Notes: generated by a model from the sequence alone, not told the origin. Shown: positions 38,694 to 51,357, numbered from the stretch's first letter. The stretch: DNA of 64,000 nt from Glossina fuscipes (GCF_014805625.2 NW_023998433.1:2404169-2468168), one strand, 5' to 3'. Numbers and translations: made by a program.

Positions 38694-38819
38694 ATAATAT
38701 TCGATAGTTTTACGGTTGGGCGCTTTGATGAGGGTATGGTCGATACCGATGTGGATGGTTATGAAACTAGTTTAAGTCCCACTGGAGAATTGCCAGGATG
38801 TCCAGAAGGATTTATGCAG
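38694..38819 (+). CDS. LDLa-CUB protein, third coding exon (middle of CUB domain)
   Basis: Internal exon bounded by TTTTATTGCAG and CAG|GTATGA, 42 codons, phase 0 at both ends. It starts IIFDSFTVGRFD, continuing the second exon's ...GDIVQ strand; the joined ..VQ|I.F..F.VG.F pattern is typical of a CUB core (strand, then the acidic loop). An acidic stretch follows (DEGMVDTDVDGYE), then LPGCPEGFMQ with the third cysteine expected in the domain. With the two upstream exons the readable protein is 189 residues, and the CUB domain is still open at the 3' end: a fourth cysteine and the C-terminal strands are missing. No phase-0 exon supplying them was recognised downstream, so the gene probably continues beyond base 64000 or through an exon missed by eye. 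Confidence 0.86.
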
Positions 38820-38843
38820 GTATGAATCAATTTTAAATAAATG

Positions 38844-38904
38844 TATATATATATATATATATATACATTTATATATATATTTATATATATATATATATAT
38901 ATAT
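38844..38904 (+). repeat. (AT)n block just after exon 3 donor
   Basis: Three AT runs separated by CATTT/TTT, starting 24 bp after the donor of the third exon. Confidence 0.95.
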
Positions 38905-39956
38905 TCCTAAACGTTTTATAACTTTATAAATGCTATTATCCAACGTTCAATAAATACAGTCAATAGAAAAGGGGGAGAATAAATGAAAAGAAAAACTGTT
39001 TAATTCAACAAATTACATAAAATAAATTGAAAATTTTATTGCTGTGGAAAACATTAAAAGCCAACAAAAAAGCAAAAATTCAATAGATTTTTTCTTTAGT
39101 GACTTTGCTGTCCTACTTAAATTGAACTAATGCGGGAGAGAAGTCAAAAGTTTTAGAAAGCAATAAATTTCTTTTCTTATATGATCGTACATATACAAAT
39201 ACGCATGTATGTATATATACATTCTCATATATATATACGCACACATAATATGTATACATATTTACTGTTTTAATTTTTCAGAAAAGAATCGAAAAAGTAG
39301 ATTTAAGCTCTGCGATGTGCATTCGCATATGTTACACATGCACATGGATTGTGTGTAATCAGTGACATATAAATATATATTAAATATAAACAGACAATAC
39401 GTGTATATAACAAGAAAACTTGGTCAATTTGTTTATGTTTTCCATTTTTTTGTTTTTTATGTTTTCTTTTTCATTTGCATTCGATGCACATCACAAATTC
39501 CATTGTAAATCGATAAAATGCCATTCTTTGTTGGGCTTGCTTCAATGGAATTGAAGAATATTTCATATTGTTAAAGAAGTGTATGGGAGGATGCAAAGAG
39601 AATCAAAGCCAAACACATATGACGAGATACTGGAAGAAAATCAAATAAAAAGACAAATATTAGAAAAAACGTTCTATTATTTAAACATTTACCCGCACAT
39701 ATGAAAAGGTAGAGTTTATGCATGACATCCGTTTTGTTCCCTTTTATTTCTTCATACCTAAATAACTGACTGTCAAGCAAACAAATACTTTTTTAGTCTC
39801 AATTCGACGGCATTGTGATTCTTTATATATATATATATATTTATATATTTGAACTTTTCGTACTTTCCTCTTTCCCAATTTTTTGTTGTTTTTCTTGCCC
39901 ATTCTCCTTACTTGGTATGGTTCAGTGCGTGCAAGTTTCTGTGCGTACAAGTGTTT

Positions 39957-39979
39957 GTGTGGGTGTGTGTGTGTGTGTG
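39957..39979 (+). repeat. (GT)n microsatellite
   Basis: GT run, one interruption. Confidence 0.9.
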
Positions 39980-42704
39980 CATACATATTGAATCTAATCC
40001 AATCTATAAAAGCCCGAAAGAAATTGTAAACCATTTAAGATATCATTTATTTTATATATCTGCGCTTTGACATACAATGGAAGAAATTAAGGAAGTTGTT
40101 CGTCTTGTACTGCAGAGCAGATATTTCGCCATAGCTGTAAGCTAATCAAAAGGAAACGGGTTGCATCGTTAAATGTTAAAAGACTTAGAATTAACCACTC
40201 ATTATTACGAGAATTTATATGTCAATCTTGACCCTCCTGGGCCACATGTATATGTATAGAGATTACAGTTGGGGTTGATCCCGTTTTTAGTAAAATTGAA
40301 CATAGGTTTTATTTAAAGTATTCTCTATCCGCCACTTTTTCAATCCTTTATGCAATGTACAAGTTTTATGTTGAAGGAAGAACACGTTCTTACGGACCGT
40401 AAATAAAGAGTGTATTATATTTAATTGCTATTCATGGGACAGCAGAATTAAGGGTTTAAGACCTTTCAAATGGCTACTAAAGAAAGTTACGAGTAGTTAA
40501 GATATAAAGTGATAATAACAAAATGTTAATTTCCGGGGATACCGCGAGTGAGTTTATACATTCGAATGCTACGTACCTTTGCATTGTCATGGCGTAAAAT
40601 ACCTTTCGCATACCTTGTGATATATTGTGGCGTTTCTCAGTTCAAATGGTAAGCTCAATTTTACCTTATGTTCTTAATAGCATTTCCTAATGATTCCTGC
40701 GTGAACCTGCAATAGGTCATAAGTTCTTGCACTAAATTGAGTTCGCCAAATACATAACAAGGCGCTTGGGTTGATGAATATTCGGCTAAGGCAATGCTCC
40801 CGCATGTCCTTTGAAGGAACGTGTAAAGTTCCTTCTGAACCAACCAAGCATTTTTTCATTTCTTTTTGTGTTTTATTTTTATTTTATTAATTAAGAGTTA
40901 TAAGCTAGTGATCAAATAAGAAAACTGGTACAATTTAGTTTATTCACACACGTAACCAATGATTTTGTTTTAACAGCTGAGAGAAAACTTTAGTTTTTAA
41001 GGCCTTTATTAAAGGTTTATGTTTCGTTCGGCCAACAGCGCTAGAAACAAATTAAGCCTGTGTTCTTCACTACCTGACTTGTTCAATGAATAGGTTTATA
41101 TCAGTCTGTCTATCTGTCTCTCTGTTAGCATATTCGTTTTTAAGCAGCAAATAAATTTAGGAGAGTAACTACTATGCCTCCAAAATATCTAAATTCGTGC
41201 GACTAACTTTGAAGTAATAATACGAAACATTACATATATGACCTTTAAGCGAAAGCTATATGACACATACAAACATTGACCAAAAATAAACATTAAATAA
41301 AAGGAAGGGATTAGTTCATTAGCGGCTACATTTGCTTGAATTTAGTGTATACGCGTCGTACAGATTGGGATATTCTTGTGCTGAAAGAAGAAACGTCTGT
41401 TGATCAAGCAAAAGCAATCAATAGAAGAGCAAATGTAAAATGTAACCATTTGAGTCTACACAAGCGGATTATCAGGTCAAATCAGCTCAGTCAGACGAGT
41501 TTTTACAAGTTTTAGATGCATATGCTACACACATATATAGCTTTATAATAGACAGATACATGGGTGGGAGATCCTAATAATAATAAGTACAGTTTTGATC
41601 CACGCAAAAAGTGTGATAATATTTGTTCCTCAAAACGACAATTTTATCTTTGGAATTTTCTTCAGAAACTACAAATTAATTCGAAACGATTCTTTCTATT
41701 GTGCTCCTGCGGTTAAACGCAGTTAACCTTTAGTAACACAGTTAAAGTGTTCAATTCTGTTCTTTTATGCTAAACCATATCTTTAAAATTTCAAAGCTTT
41801 CATTTGTGCTTACTTTGCTCAGTTTTTCTCGAACTCTGTCAGAGATTGTTCAGCGATTTGTTCGACTTATTTTGCGTTCAGATTTACAATCAGTTTCGTT
41901 TATGATGTGCCGAATAGATAAATGCCACGTATTTGGCATTCTGTTACGTTCATTTCTTCTTCCCACTTACTTAGATTTATTTTTTTTTGTCTGAAAGTTA
42001 CCAATGGGAATTTGCTTCGAACATAGTCTGCGCTTGCGTTTAATCTTTTAAACAAACACAGTAATATTTTATATAAGAAAGAAATTACAAGCCACACTAA
42101 ACATAGTGCTAAAATTAATAAAAAAAAAAAATCGTTAATGGGATTGAGCTGAAAGAATGAGAAGTTGTATTTGAAAAGTGTTGCCATGAATTTTTATTTG
42201 GGATTACGATACGTTCTCAAACCTTCTTGTACGCTAAAAAATGTGGTAATTGAGAAACGGAAATTATTAATAATATAATAGATGTACATGATGAAAGTAA
42301 TCAATATTGCTGGAGTTGAGAATTCCGGATGAGTAAATTACTGTTACTGTTGTTGCCCTTATAATAATTGTTGTTGTTATAATTGTAACTATGTAACAAA
42401 TACCTATGTGATGGGAGTGTTGTTTCGTATTCATTTTATTGCTGCTCCATTCCTTTTATATAAATGAAACCGTAATACACCAAAATGGACGGAAACTGTT
42501 AAAAAAAAGAATAAAAAAAATAGGAATGAAAATATATATTTAAAGACATGTGTGTGTTTTTGCGTATTTGCGTGCATGTAATCATTTAGTTCAGCTATGC
42601 TTTTATGAAAAACACTCCCTTTCGAATTGTTTTCAAGAAATATGTTGGTACACCTATCTCCAACGTATGTTAACATTCTCAGCAATTTTGCATTTTTCGT
42701 TTGT

Positions 42705-43020
42705 TTTTGACAGATCTGAAGGTTAGACGTGCTTTCGTGAGCTTAGCGATTCGTTGGTATCGCAAAAAAATTGATCAAAGAATCTGCATTAAGCTTTGTG
42801 TGAAAAATAAAATGAAGTGCTTCAACTCACCTCATATGTTGACTGTGCTATTTGGTGGCACTACCTTGAGCAATAACAATGTTTATAAGCGGTGGAAGCA
42901 CTTCACAGAAGGCCGAGAAGCTTGTTTGTCATTTTGTGGCCAAAAGCAGTGCAGTAATAATGCCTCAGTTCACCGAACTTTAGCTCCTGCGACTTTTTTC
43001 TGTTCCCAAAACTGAAAAGA
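42705..43020 (+). mobile_element. mariner family 2, internally deleted copy
   Basis: An N-terminal transposase helix-turn-helix segment is open from about 42770: QRICIKLCVKNKMKCFNSP, MLTVLFGGTTLSNNNVYK, then W..FTEGREA. It then runs, after a frameshift, directly into the C-terminal signature SPNFSSCDFFLFPKLK (about 42969-43016), corresponding to the SPD.AP.D third catalytic region with the first Asp changed to Asn. The whole middle of the transposase is absent. It is distinct from the family 1 copy that follows at 43300. Confidence 0.75.
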
Positions 43021-43044
43021 TCAATATGTTTTTGTTAACTGAAG

Positions 43045-43285
43045 GGGCGGGTAAAGAGGGAACGTTTTGCATGCGAGGGAAAGGTGGGCATGAGTTATTG
43101 ATGTGAGTTGGAGGGAAGTTGTGTGTGTTTGGGTGTGAAGTAATGCGGTCGGAGTGAGCACGCGCATACCCGTCTTTGGTCCATATATATACTGCTATCC
43201 AAAAAACCCGTTAATGAGATTAGCAAAAAAGAAAAAAAAAAAGGTCCCTTTTCCTGCGGGCCGAAATCCCCGCCGACTTTCCCGC
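43045..43285 (+). repeat. G-rich dispersed repeat, copy 2
   Basis: Second copy of the repeat at 28862-29095, wedged between mariner family 2 (ends about 43020) and mariner family 1 copy B (starts about 43300). Same orientation as copy 1. Confidence 0.6.
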
Positions 43286-43299
43286 ATATATATATACTA

Positions 43300-44230
43300 C
43301 TGACGCTAATCATGAAACGCCCAAAATTGCATTTTCCACATTCATTACTTTTGATATTTGATTTGAAAAAATCTCCTGCGTATCAAACACGTTAAATGAT
43401 TACTCCGCTGCTACTTCTTATCCTGATTTTCGGTCTATATTTTAACTGTTTACAAGGGGTGGTTTGGATGTCAATGGCAAAAAATGGCTTGGACGGCTAA
43501 AAAACTTCAAAAACAATGAATTGGACGAAAACCCAACTCAAACTCTGAAAGAACTTGCGAACAACTTAGCTGTTGAGGAATCAACTGTTTCTAAACGTTT
43601 ACATGCGATGGAAAGAATCCAAAAGGACGGAAAATAGCTACGGCGTGTTTGGTGCGGCGTGTTGTGACTGGTGATGAAAAGGGGATCTACTACGAAAATC
43701 CTAAGCGAAAAAAGCCTTGGGTTAGTCCAGGAGAACTATCCTCAGCGTCGTAAAGTTTTGGTATGCGTACGGTAGCATCAATAACGTGTAGTGTATTACG
43801 AGTTACTAAAATCGGATGAAACTGTTACTGAAAATGCCTACCGACGTCAATTAACCGAATTGAATATTGCATTGTTGGATAGACACAAAGTCATTCTCCC
43901 AAATGACTACGCTCGGCCACACGTTGGAGAAGTTATACTTTTGCAGCTCGGATGGGAAGTTCTGCTACAACCAGCATTCTCACTAGACATGGTGCCGTGT
44001 GATTACCATTTTTTCTGATTTGTTTGTGCAGTATTGCTTGACTGAAACGCAGTTTTACAAAACTAAAGAAGTGCGAAAATGGTTCGATGATTCGATCGCT
44101 GCCAAACTAATATTTTCTCCCAACGCGATAAATAGGAAAAAGTTGTAAAAAATGATGGAAAATATTTTGACTAATGTACATTGAACCAAATTTTTCCCAA
44201 TAAAAGCCTGTTTCCAAAAAAAAGCTATCA
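43300..44230 (+). mobile_element. mariner family 1, copy B (longest copy)
   Basis: It begins with GACGCTAATCATGAAACGC, shared with copy C. Broken frames read SMAKNGLDG, ELANNLAVEESTVSKRLHAM (about 43550-43610), VTGDEKGIYYENPKRKKPW (about 43668-43722), YYELLKSDETV (about 43794), HKVILPNDYARPHVG (about 43888-43932) and FSLDMVPCDYHFF, the order of a mariner transposase, with the Asp before 'YARPH' and the final D..P.DY visible. It has stops and frameshifts. The 3' UTR CCCAATAAAAGCCTGTTTCC closes it. The 5' UTR present in copies A and C is absent; a G-rich repeat abuts instead. Confidence 0.8.
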
Positions 44231-45486
44231 AAATGAATGCAACCTTCTAATAAGACAATAATTTGGCTCGGAAACTATTCCGCACTTGTTACAGTTGCTA
44301 TCTCTTGTGTCTACGTTTGACAAGAGTTAAGGCGTCCCATATTTAAGGCACCCGGAAATTTAGAAGAACATTTTTCACTTTAATACTTCCGAATAGAGAA
44401 AAACGAGTCGCAAAGTCATAAAATTCTTGTATGGAATGTGTAGTGTAGGCGAGAAGGAAAAGGGGAGACTTGTCATAATAATTTTGATAAACGTCTTAAT
44501 TGGCTTCTGCTGGCATTTAACGATTACAAAGTGCGATTTATGTTATACTTTACTTGAATTTCGAAAAAGGGTTTTAGAAGAACGCAATAATCTACGCGAT
44601 TTTTGCAACGTATTCCTATGAGATTCGTAAGTGTTTCAAAATTCTTGTCACAATGCTCTCTATCCCAGATGTAAAGATATTTAAGCAATAGTGCAATGCC
44701 GGAGAAAATTAAACAGAACGATCGCGATTATTTTCAAAATAGAAGTGTGAGTACCAATGACGGAAGAACTCAACATTACTTTTAGAATAAAACGCAGTGT
44801 GTATCTTTCGGAATTTTGAAGATTCTGTTAATCATATACTAGTGGCGCTGTGAAATCATCAGCACTTTGACCGCTTGCTATAATCAAAAATTCTATTAAA
44901 TATTTCTTCAATGGCATTGTGTCAAATTCTTACGAAGCAAGAGCATTTGAAACTTTGTATTTGCAGTCGTAGGTACTCTATAAAACACATGCGTACATTC
45001 GTCAAACGGGATAATAAAATACACTAAAAATGTTATGTAAGTCATTGAAGACATTTTTTCTAATTAACACAAATTATATTATTGGAATATTCTGTCTTTA
45101 CCCATGTGTTTAATGGCGTCTACGCAACCTTCCACGCCATCTTTGAGGTATTGCATAAGGCACGTTAACCTATCGATTTTACTTTGCTGTTTAGCTAAAA
45201 TATATTCCAGGTCTATGCAGCATAATATCCTTAATTTATATGCAGCATACTATATAAAAAGTTATTTTATAATGTAATTAGATGAAAGATAAACAAATGA
45301 ATATGTGACATTGTAGAAAACTAATGGAACGGAGCTACTTCTGCTACCTTAACTGAGGTATGAAAAAGTTTTCACGGCACATACTTTCTTCTATTTTGAA
45401 AATAGTTTTGTAGGCCCTTACTATTCAAATCTCTCTATTAGTGCTGTTATTATTGTGGATGCACACACACATACTCACACAAACGC

Positions 45487-47626
45487 TCGAGGTGAAGGGC
45501 AAACTTTAATGAACTGCTTGCACTCTTCAGAAACTTGCTCAGTGACTTAAAGAAAGACATAAGGGCTAGCAAAAAGAGAAGCTTTGATGGAATATGCCAG
45601 GATGCCGATGTCAATTCGTGGGGAACGGCATATAAAGTCGTCCTGAAAAAAGTCGAAGGACAGGGAACGCCGCAAGTCCGCCCACGCTCCGACCAATAGT
45701 AGCAACACACATCCCGTAGAGGCCGCTGTACGTTTTGGTAGACTTCCACGGCAGAGAAGATGAAACAATACCAGCAATTACTGACGATGTACTTTTGAGT
45801 GCCTGCAAAAGTATTGTGGACATAAAAACTACTGGCCTGGATGAAGTCCCAAAGAAGGCCTTAAAAGCAGCGATACGGAGGAGGCCAAACGTCTTTATTG
45901 CGATACTGCAAAGGTGTCTGGAAGAAAGGATATTCTCAGATGAACGGAAAGTCCAAAGGTTGGTCCTCATTCCAAAAGCTAATAAGCCAGCGAACGAGCC
46001 ATCGTCATACCGATCCATCTGCTTTTTAGATACAATGGGCAATGTATTTGAGCGGATCGTATACGAATGCCTGTTAGTCGTGATCGAAGAAAGACGTGCT
46101 CTCTCGGATAACCAGTACGGATTGAGAAGAGTGCGATCTACTATATAATGCCATAAACCATGTTGTGGCGCTTTCCTCAGACGCTGTAGTCAGAGACCGA
46201 TGGAGGGGCGGTGATAAAAAGTACTGTGCCGTCGTTATCGTAGACGTGAAAAACGCCTTCAATTCGGCGGACTGGGGGATTATTCGTAACGCGCTCATAA
46301 GAATGCAGGTTCCAAAGTACATACTGGAGATAATAACATGCTGCCATTCGAACCGCACGTTAGTATATGAGAGTGGCGGGTGTCCAATAGGGATCAGTTC
46401 TTGGTCCTCTCTTGTGGTCCATAATGTTCAACGATGTTTTGGAGCTTAACCTTTCTGCCTGGGTAACGATTATCAGCTTTGCCGATGATATAGAAGAGAT
46501 CGGGCTGGAGGTATCAGAGCATTAAATTGCGGCGGTACTAATAAACAGCCAGGAACGCGTGGAAACATACTCCATACGAGTGGGGCAACGCACGGTGCAG
46601 TCATCTCCTGCCCAGAAATACCTTGGAGCTATGTTCGACCATCGACTCAACTTTAAGCAACTGCCGGCATCCAGGCGTCGTTGGCGAGAATTATGCCAAA
46701 TATTGGAGGCCCGAAACTCACCACTCGAAAAGTAATAGCCACGGTGATAACTTAGGTCATAATGTATGGAAGCCTAGTTTGGGCCGGTGCACTCAAAGTG
46801 AAGGCAGTGGCGAAAGTTGGCAGCAATATATCGTCTTAGCGCGCTAAAGCAGATAAGCGAATCCGGACAGTGTCGGAGTATGCTGTCCTTGTGATTGCTT
46901 GACGCCATGCCAATCGATATCTTGGCGGACGAAATGAGGCGCATCCATAAAAGGCGCCGCTTCAACGCCCCTCCCAAGAGGCCATCAAAGAAGAAGAGCG
47001 GCTAGCGTCGATGAGGACTTGGCAATCGCGTTGGGAAAGAAAACCGGAAGGAAAGTGGACGTTAGTTCTTATCCCAAACATAATGCAATGGATCGAAAGA
47101 CCACACGGTGGGGTAAATTACTACCTCACTCATTTCCTAACTGGCCATGGCTGTTTTTGAAAGTAATTGTTCAGGTTCGGGCACGACAACTGGCCAAATT
47201 GCCCGGCATGCTCGGAAAGGAAGGAAGACGCAGAGCAAAGCATCTTTCGTTGCAGAAGTTTCGAGAATGGCAAACCCTAAATAGAGCCAAGTAAAGTGTT
47301 TGAGGGGTTAACTGTCAGCAACAAGGCCTGGAGACTTTGTAAGCAGAGTGCTCAAAGAACAACGGCGGCTTGAAAGACACCAGGTGGAGAGTAGAGGGGT
47401 GGAAGCCAATAGTGTATTCCACTGAGGTCCCACCATAGGAAGCGTGCTAACGACAACCAGCCTCCGTGAACTAATACCTAAAGGTAGTCCAGCGGGCAAG
47501 AGTAGTTGAGGAAGCGTGTGGGGGTAGTTTTTAGTACGTAGGCGCCATGGATGGCGAATCGTGCTTGCTGCTACTAAGAACCAGCAGCATTTCTTGAAGA
47601 TTTTCTACCTGCAGCTCGCAAAGCAT
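45487..47626 (+). mobile_element. R1-clade non-LTR retrotransposon, 5'-truncated, flanked by CA repeats
   Basis: It starts inside the region between endonuclease and RT (KKDIRASKKRSFDGICQ, ...NSWGTAYKVVLKK). The RT follows: TTGLDEVPKKALKAA at about 45828, LIPKANKP, SSYRSICFLDTMGNVFE, LSDNQYGLR, then after a frameshift CAVVIVDVKNAFNSADW (46228-46278), the FADD box (46478-46489) and KYLGAMFDHRLNF. The C-terminus has NYYLTHFLTGHGCF and a cysteine knuckle CPACSERKEDAEQ...C (from 47200), in which the usual His is Gln. About 340 bp of 3' UTR follow. CA-rich microsatellite flanks both edges (45462-45486 and 47627-47650), suggesting insertion into a CA/ACAY repeat, as known for Waldo-type R1-clade elements. 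Frameshifts and stops make it non-functional. Long - strand ORFs here are antisense shadows. Confidence 0.85.
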
Positions 47627-49493
47627 AACACACACACACACATACACACAAAGGGTACGCAATAAAAATGTATTTTATCTTCTTCTCAAAAGGAAACCTT
47701 TTACGATAAGCGACTATTGAATCCTTGCCTTCACTTGTTTGCTTGCAATAAAAACATTCCTCAAAAACCTAATTGCTAACTTTACTTCGTATACAATATC
47801 AATATACATAATGTACGAACATCTACGATATATATAACATTTATCTAGAATTTTGAACATACTATAAATATTTAGATGTACATATGAATATAGTTTTGAG
47901 TAGTCCATAAAAAAAAAAAAATTCATATCAGTTAACGTTCGCAATTTACAATTGAAATGCACTCAGAGATACATCCACTTAAGCATCTATGCACCAACGC
48001 ACTCCCTCCTATATATGTACGTGCAACCGTGCATTCGTTCGTTGAATACAATAGTTGAGATGTCTAAAGCAACATACAATTGATTGAATTTTTTCGGTTA
48101 ATGGTTTACTTGAATTTTTTATTTTATGTTAGTTTCACAAAGGAAATCGATACTGAATACAGGCCAGTAGATAAATTGAGGCCAACAAAGTATTGTGGTA
48201 AGCACGGCCTGCTAAGGTGAGGGAAAGATAGACAAGAATGTCGAAATCAAATGAAAAATATCTTTGAAATATTTTACGTTATATGAGCATATACATTCGT
48301 AAACATATAAAGCCATACAGACAGACACATGTTTAATAAAAAATATAAAAAATAAAAACAAACATAAATATAAAGGACAAGTAACATAGAAAAGTAGACA
48401 AATGTATAATTCAAACGATGGCTTATGCACAGAAAGTTATAGACTTGAAATAAAAATAATGGGGCTTTATTGAACATATTTTTTAAAGAAATCTTTCGCA
48501 TATATAGCCTATGGTAACATGTAAATTAGCGCTACGTGTTATACTTGTATGGGCCAAAAAAAAAATGCGTAATGTTTTCGATATCTGCAAGTTGAAAATA
48601 TGTGCCGTTCATCAACAACGAGAGAAAAATTGACCTAAAAACGCTTCTCAATATTTATTTGGCTTGTCTCTCGCTTGTGAACACCTGTTGAAATCGCAAC
48701 TGCCAATTCGACTTGATACAAAACATGAAGATTCTTACAGTTGGCTTAAACATTTATTAAATGGTTTAAGAATTATTTCTTATATTTAAAAAAAGGAGAA
48801 ATTTCGCTTTTGTTGCTACCGACTCAGTCTGCTTCATTTCGTTACCACATTTGCATATTACGCATCCCGTTACCTTCGGAATCCTCATGAATAACCGAGT
48901 AGGTATGATTCGTGACTACCAAGTCTGCTTTCGGGGATTCGTATCTGAATGCGGTAAAGTTTACTTTAGTCGTAATTACACCGAGTACTCAGTCGGTGAA
49001 AGCATAACATTTACCAATTGTACACATACCCATTACGCTACAACCGCTTCTCTATCTCTTTCTCTTCTTCATTTCTCAAAATCTGTTAAAATGGAAAAAG
49101 AGGCGTTTTTCGACCGATGAAAGCTCACGTTGCGTCTTCTAAAATTTTGCAATTCTAATACACCTATTTCGAATATGTAACTTTGCTTTGTCGATCTGTT
49201 AATTGGCTCGTTTACTTTACTTTATTTCATCGAAAGCGGTTCAACCTCCTGGAACAAATAAAGTCATAATGCCCATGGATCAACACATTCTAAGGAGTCT
49301 ACGAAAAATGTGTGAATTATTGTATCAAGCATTGATGTGATTGTATTGCAAGCGGTGAGCCAGACGACAAAACTAAATTTTGACGAATAAATCGTTTTTC
49401 TTGAATATAAAAATTTCGGCTAATTCCTTCGTAGAATGTATTCAGCATGACTTAGATGTCTATTGAAAGTTAAGGATAGATAATTCCTGTTCT

Positions 49494-49670
49494 ACCGCAT
49501 AAGCAGCCGAGTAGACAAAGGATCGCGACTAACAACTAAATAGGGGTGCGTTTAAATCTCAATTGCGGTATAGTTTGCAATACAGACAAGCATATAATCT
49601 AAGTTAGCCGGCAGCCTTTAAAATTCATACTTTGTAAATTTACTTACAGAGTACAGAAACAATAAATGAA
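49494..49670 (+). mobile_element. diverged second copy of the SINE
   Basis: It aligns along its length with 9517-9670: CGACTAACAACTAAAT versus CGACTAGCAACTCAAT, AAATCTCAATTGCGGTATAGTTT versus GAATCTCAAGTGCGGTAGAGTTT, and TAGCCGGCAGCCTTTAAAATTCATACTTT versus CGATAGCCTTCGATGCTAGTACTTT. The B box is decayed (GCGTTTAAATCTC). A few extra bases occur after the promoter part. No clear (AAT)n tail or flanking duplication is visible, so it is older. Confidence 0.6.
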
Positions 49671-50217
49671 CAAATAGATCGTGCTTGGGATTTAACTTAG
49701 TTCGTGTCATGTTGTACATTATCTTAAATATTTAGAATATATGTTTAGATATTTCTATATTTATCATTTACTAGAAATAAATAAACAAATCAAATTAATT
49801 GCGAACGTGCGCACAGTATATTTTAGTGTTATTTATATCGCTTAAGTTATTTGCCAATAATTTGTGATCATTAATTTTACTTCTATGTTTTATTTTGTAA
49901 CTGATTAACTGTAATCAACTAACATATTTTTCCATTAGCTAGGAAATGTTTTAATTTAATGCTGGAGCACTTTTTGTACTATATATATATTTATACTTAT
50001 AATGTAAAAATCGTTGTACCTAGGGGAACATGATATGTTGTTGATGGAGTTTTGTGCGGTTACAAAAGACCTATATAAACATAATTTATTATCAGAAAAT
50101 GTATTAAATGCATTTTATACAAACAAACTGGTAGCAAGGGTAGCGGCGTTGGCGACATGTATACGACAGACGTACGTACGAGTAGCTGGTGTACGGTTTT
50201 GACCGACTTTACAATCC

Positions 50218-50236
50218 ATCATCATCATCATCATCA
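50218..50236 (+). repeat. (ATC)n microsatellite
   Basis: Six ATC units. Confidence 0.9.
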
Positions 50237-51233
50237 ACCCCATCCTTGTCCTCATCATCGTTATCAACCTTATCAGAAGAATTTATGGGTAAAAGTAGAC
50301 ATATGGATACATTTGACAACATAAATTGTGTATATGAAAAAAGAAAAAAGAGAACATAATACAAAAAAAAAAAGAGAAAACCCGACAACCAACATAATTA
50401 TGTGTTGATATGTCAACAACATAACCAAAAAACATATACATAAGAGTTACCTCAACACGACAGCAATATTATAAATACATCGAGAATATCTACAAACATA
50501 CCGACAGATGTAATTACGTTTATCAAATACGGATAATAAAACAGATAAAGTCGTTGTTAGAACACAATATAAGTGTGTGAGTGGAAAAAATTAATACAAG
50601 TCCGTCAACTGAATCAGTTAATAAAAAAATATCGTTGCATGCAAAATAGAAAGAAAAAATAAATAAATAAAATGAAAACAATTTTCAAATCATGGATTTA
50701 AAAAATTTACACACATCCTCACATTCACACTCATACAACCACACTCTCCTATTCATATTTCTCTTTATCCACCTACTATTTGCATATTATTTATGTTTAC
50801 ACGCGCGTGTATGATGTTTGTCTAAAAATGTACATACCTATATATATATATATATATACACATATATAAAGAGAAGGGGGGAATGTAAAATCTTTATATC
50901 CTAATAAATCATAACGACAACTTCCGCATTCATATTGAAATAATTTACAGCAATGGCACAGCAAACAATAACAAACACGGACACCACCAGCAACCATGCA
51001 TAGCATAGCGTGTGTATATACAAGCGTTCATATACTCACATTTAGAAGCAGATATATAGATACAGATACAAATATATCTGTGTGACGATTGTGTCTAACA
51101 GTAATGGGAGAAGATATGTTTTCTATTTATTCAAACAAATGCACAGAAACACATAGTCGGAGATACCAACATATATTAATGGAATCACTAACCTACACAC
51201 ATCTCTCTCTATGCCTGGAAATTTGCACGTACT

Positions 51234-51236
<3 letters not shown>

Positions 51237-51271
<35 letters not shown>

Positions 51272-51326
51272 CACATACATATATATACATATACATATAA
51301 ATATACATATACATATACATATGAAC

Positions 51327-51357
<31 letters not shown>

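Larger units (their letters stand above)
38820..42704. other. start of intron 3 or downstream region, nothing recognised
   Basis: No CUB-continuation exon was seen. AT- and GT-microsatellites only. CAG-ending pyrimidine tracts (for example near 39280) are not followed by suitable open frames. Confidence 0.6.

Noticed and set aside
45611..46042. 143-codon - strand ORF (and overlapping - strand ORFs)
   Set aside because: Antisense shadow of the R1-clade reverse transcriptase on the + strand.
48851..49120. 89-codon ORF in a G+C-richer patch
   Set aside because: No domain and no convincing splice sites; kept only as a composition note.
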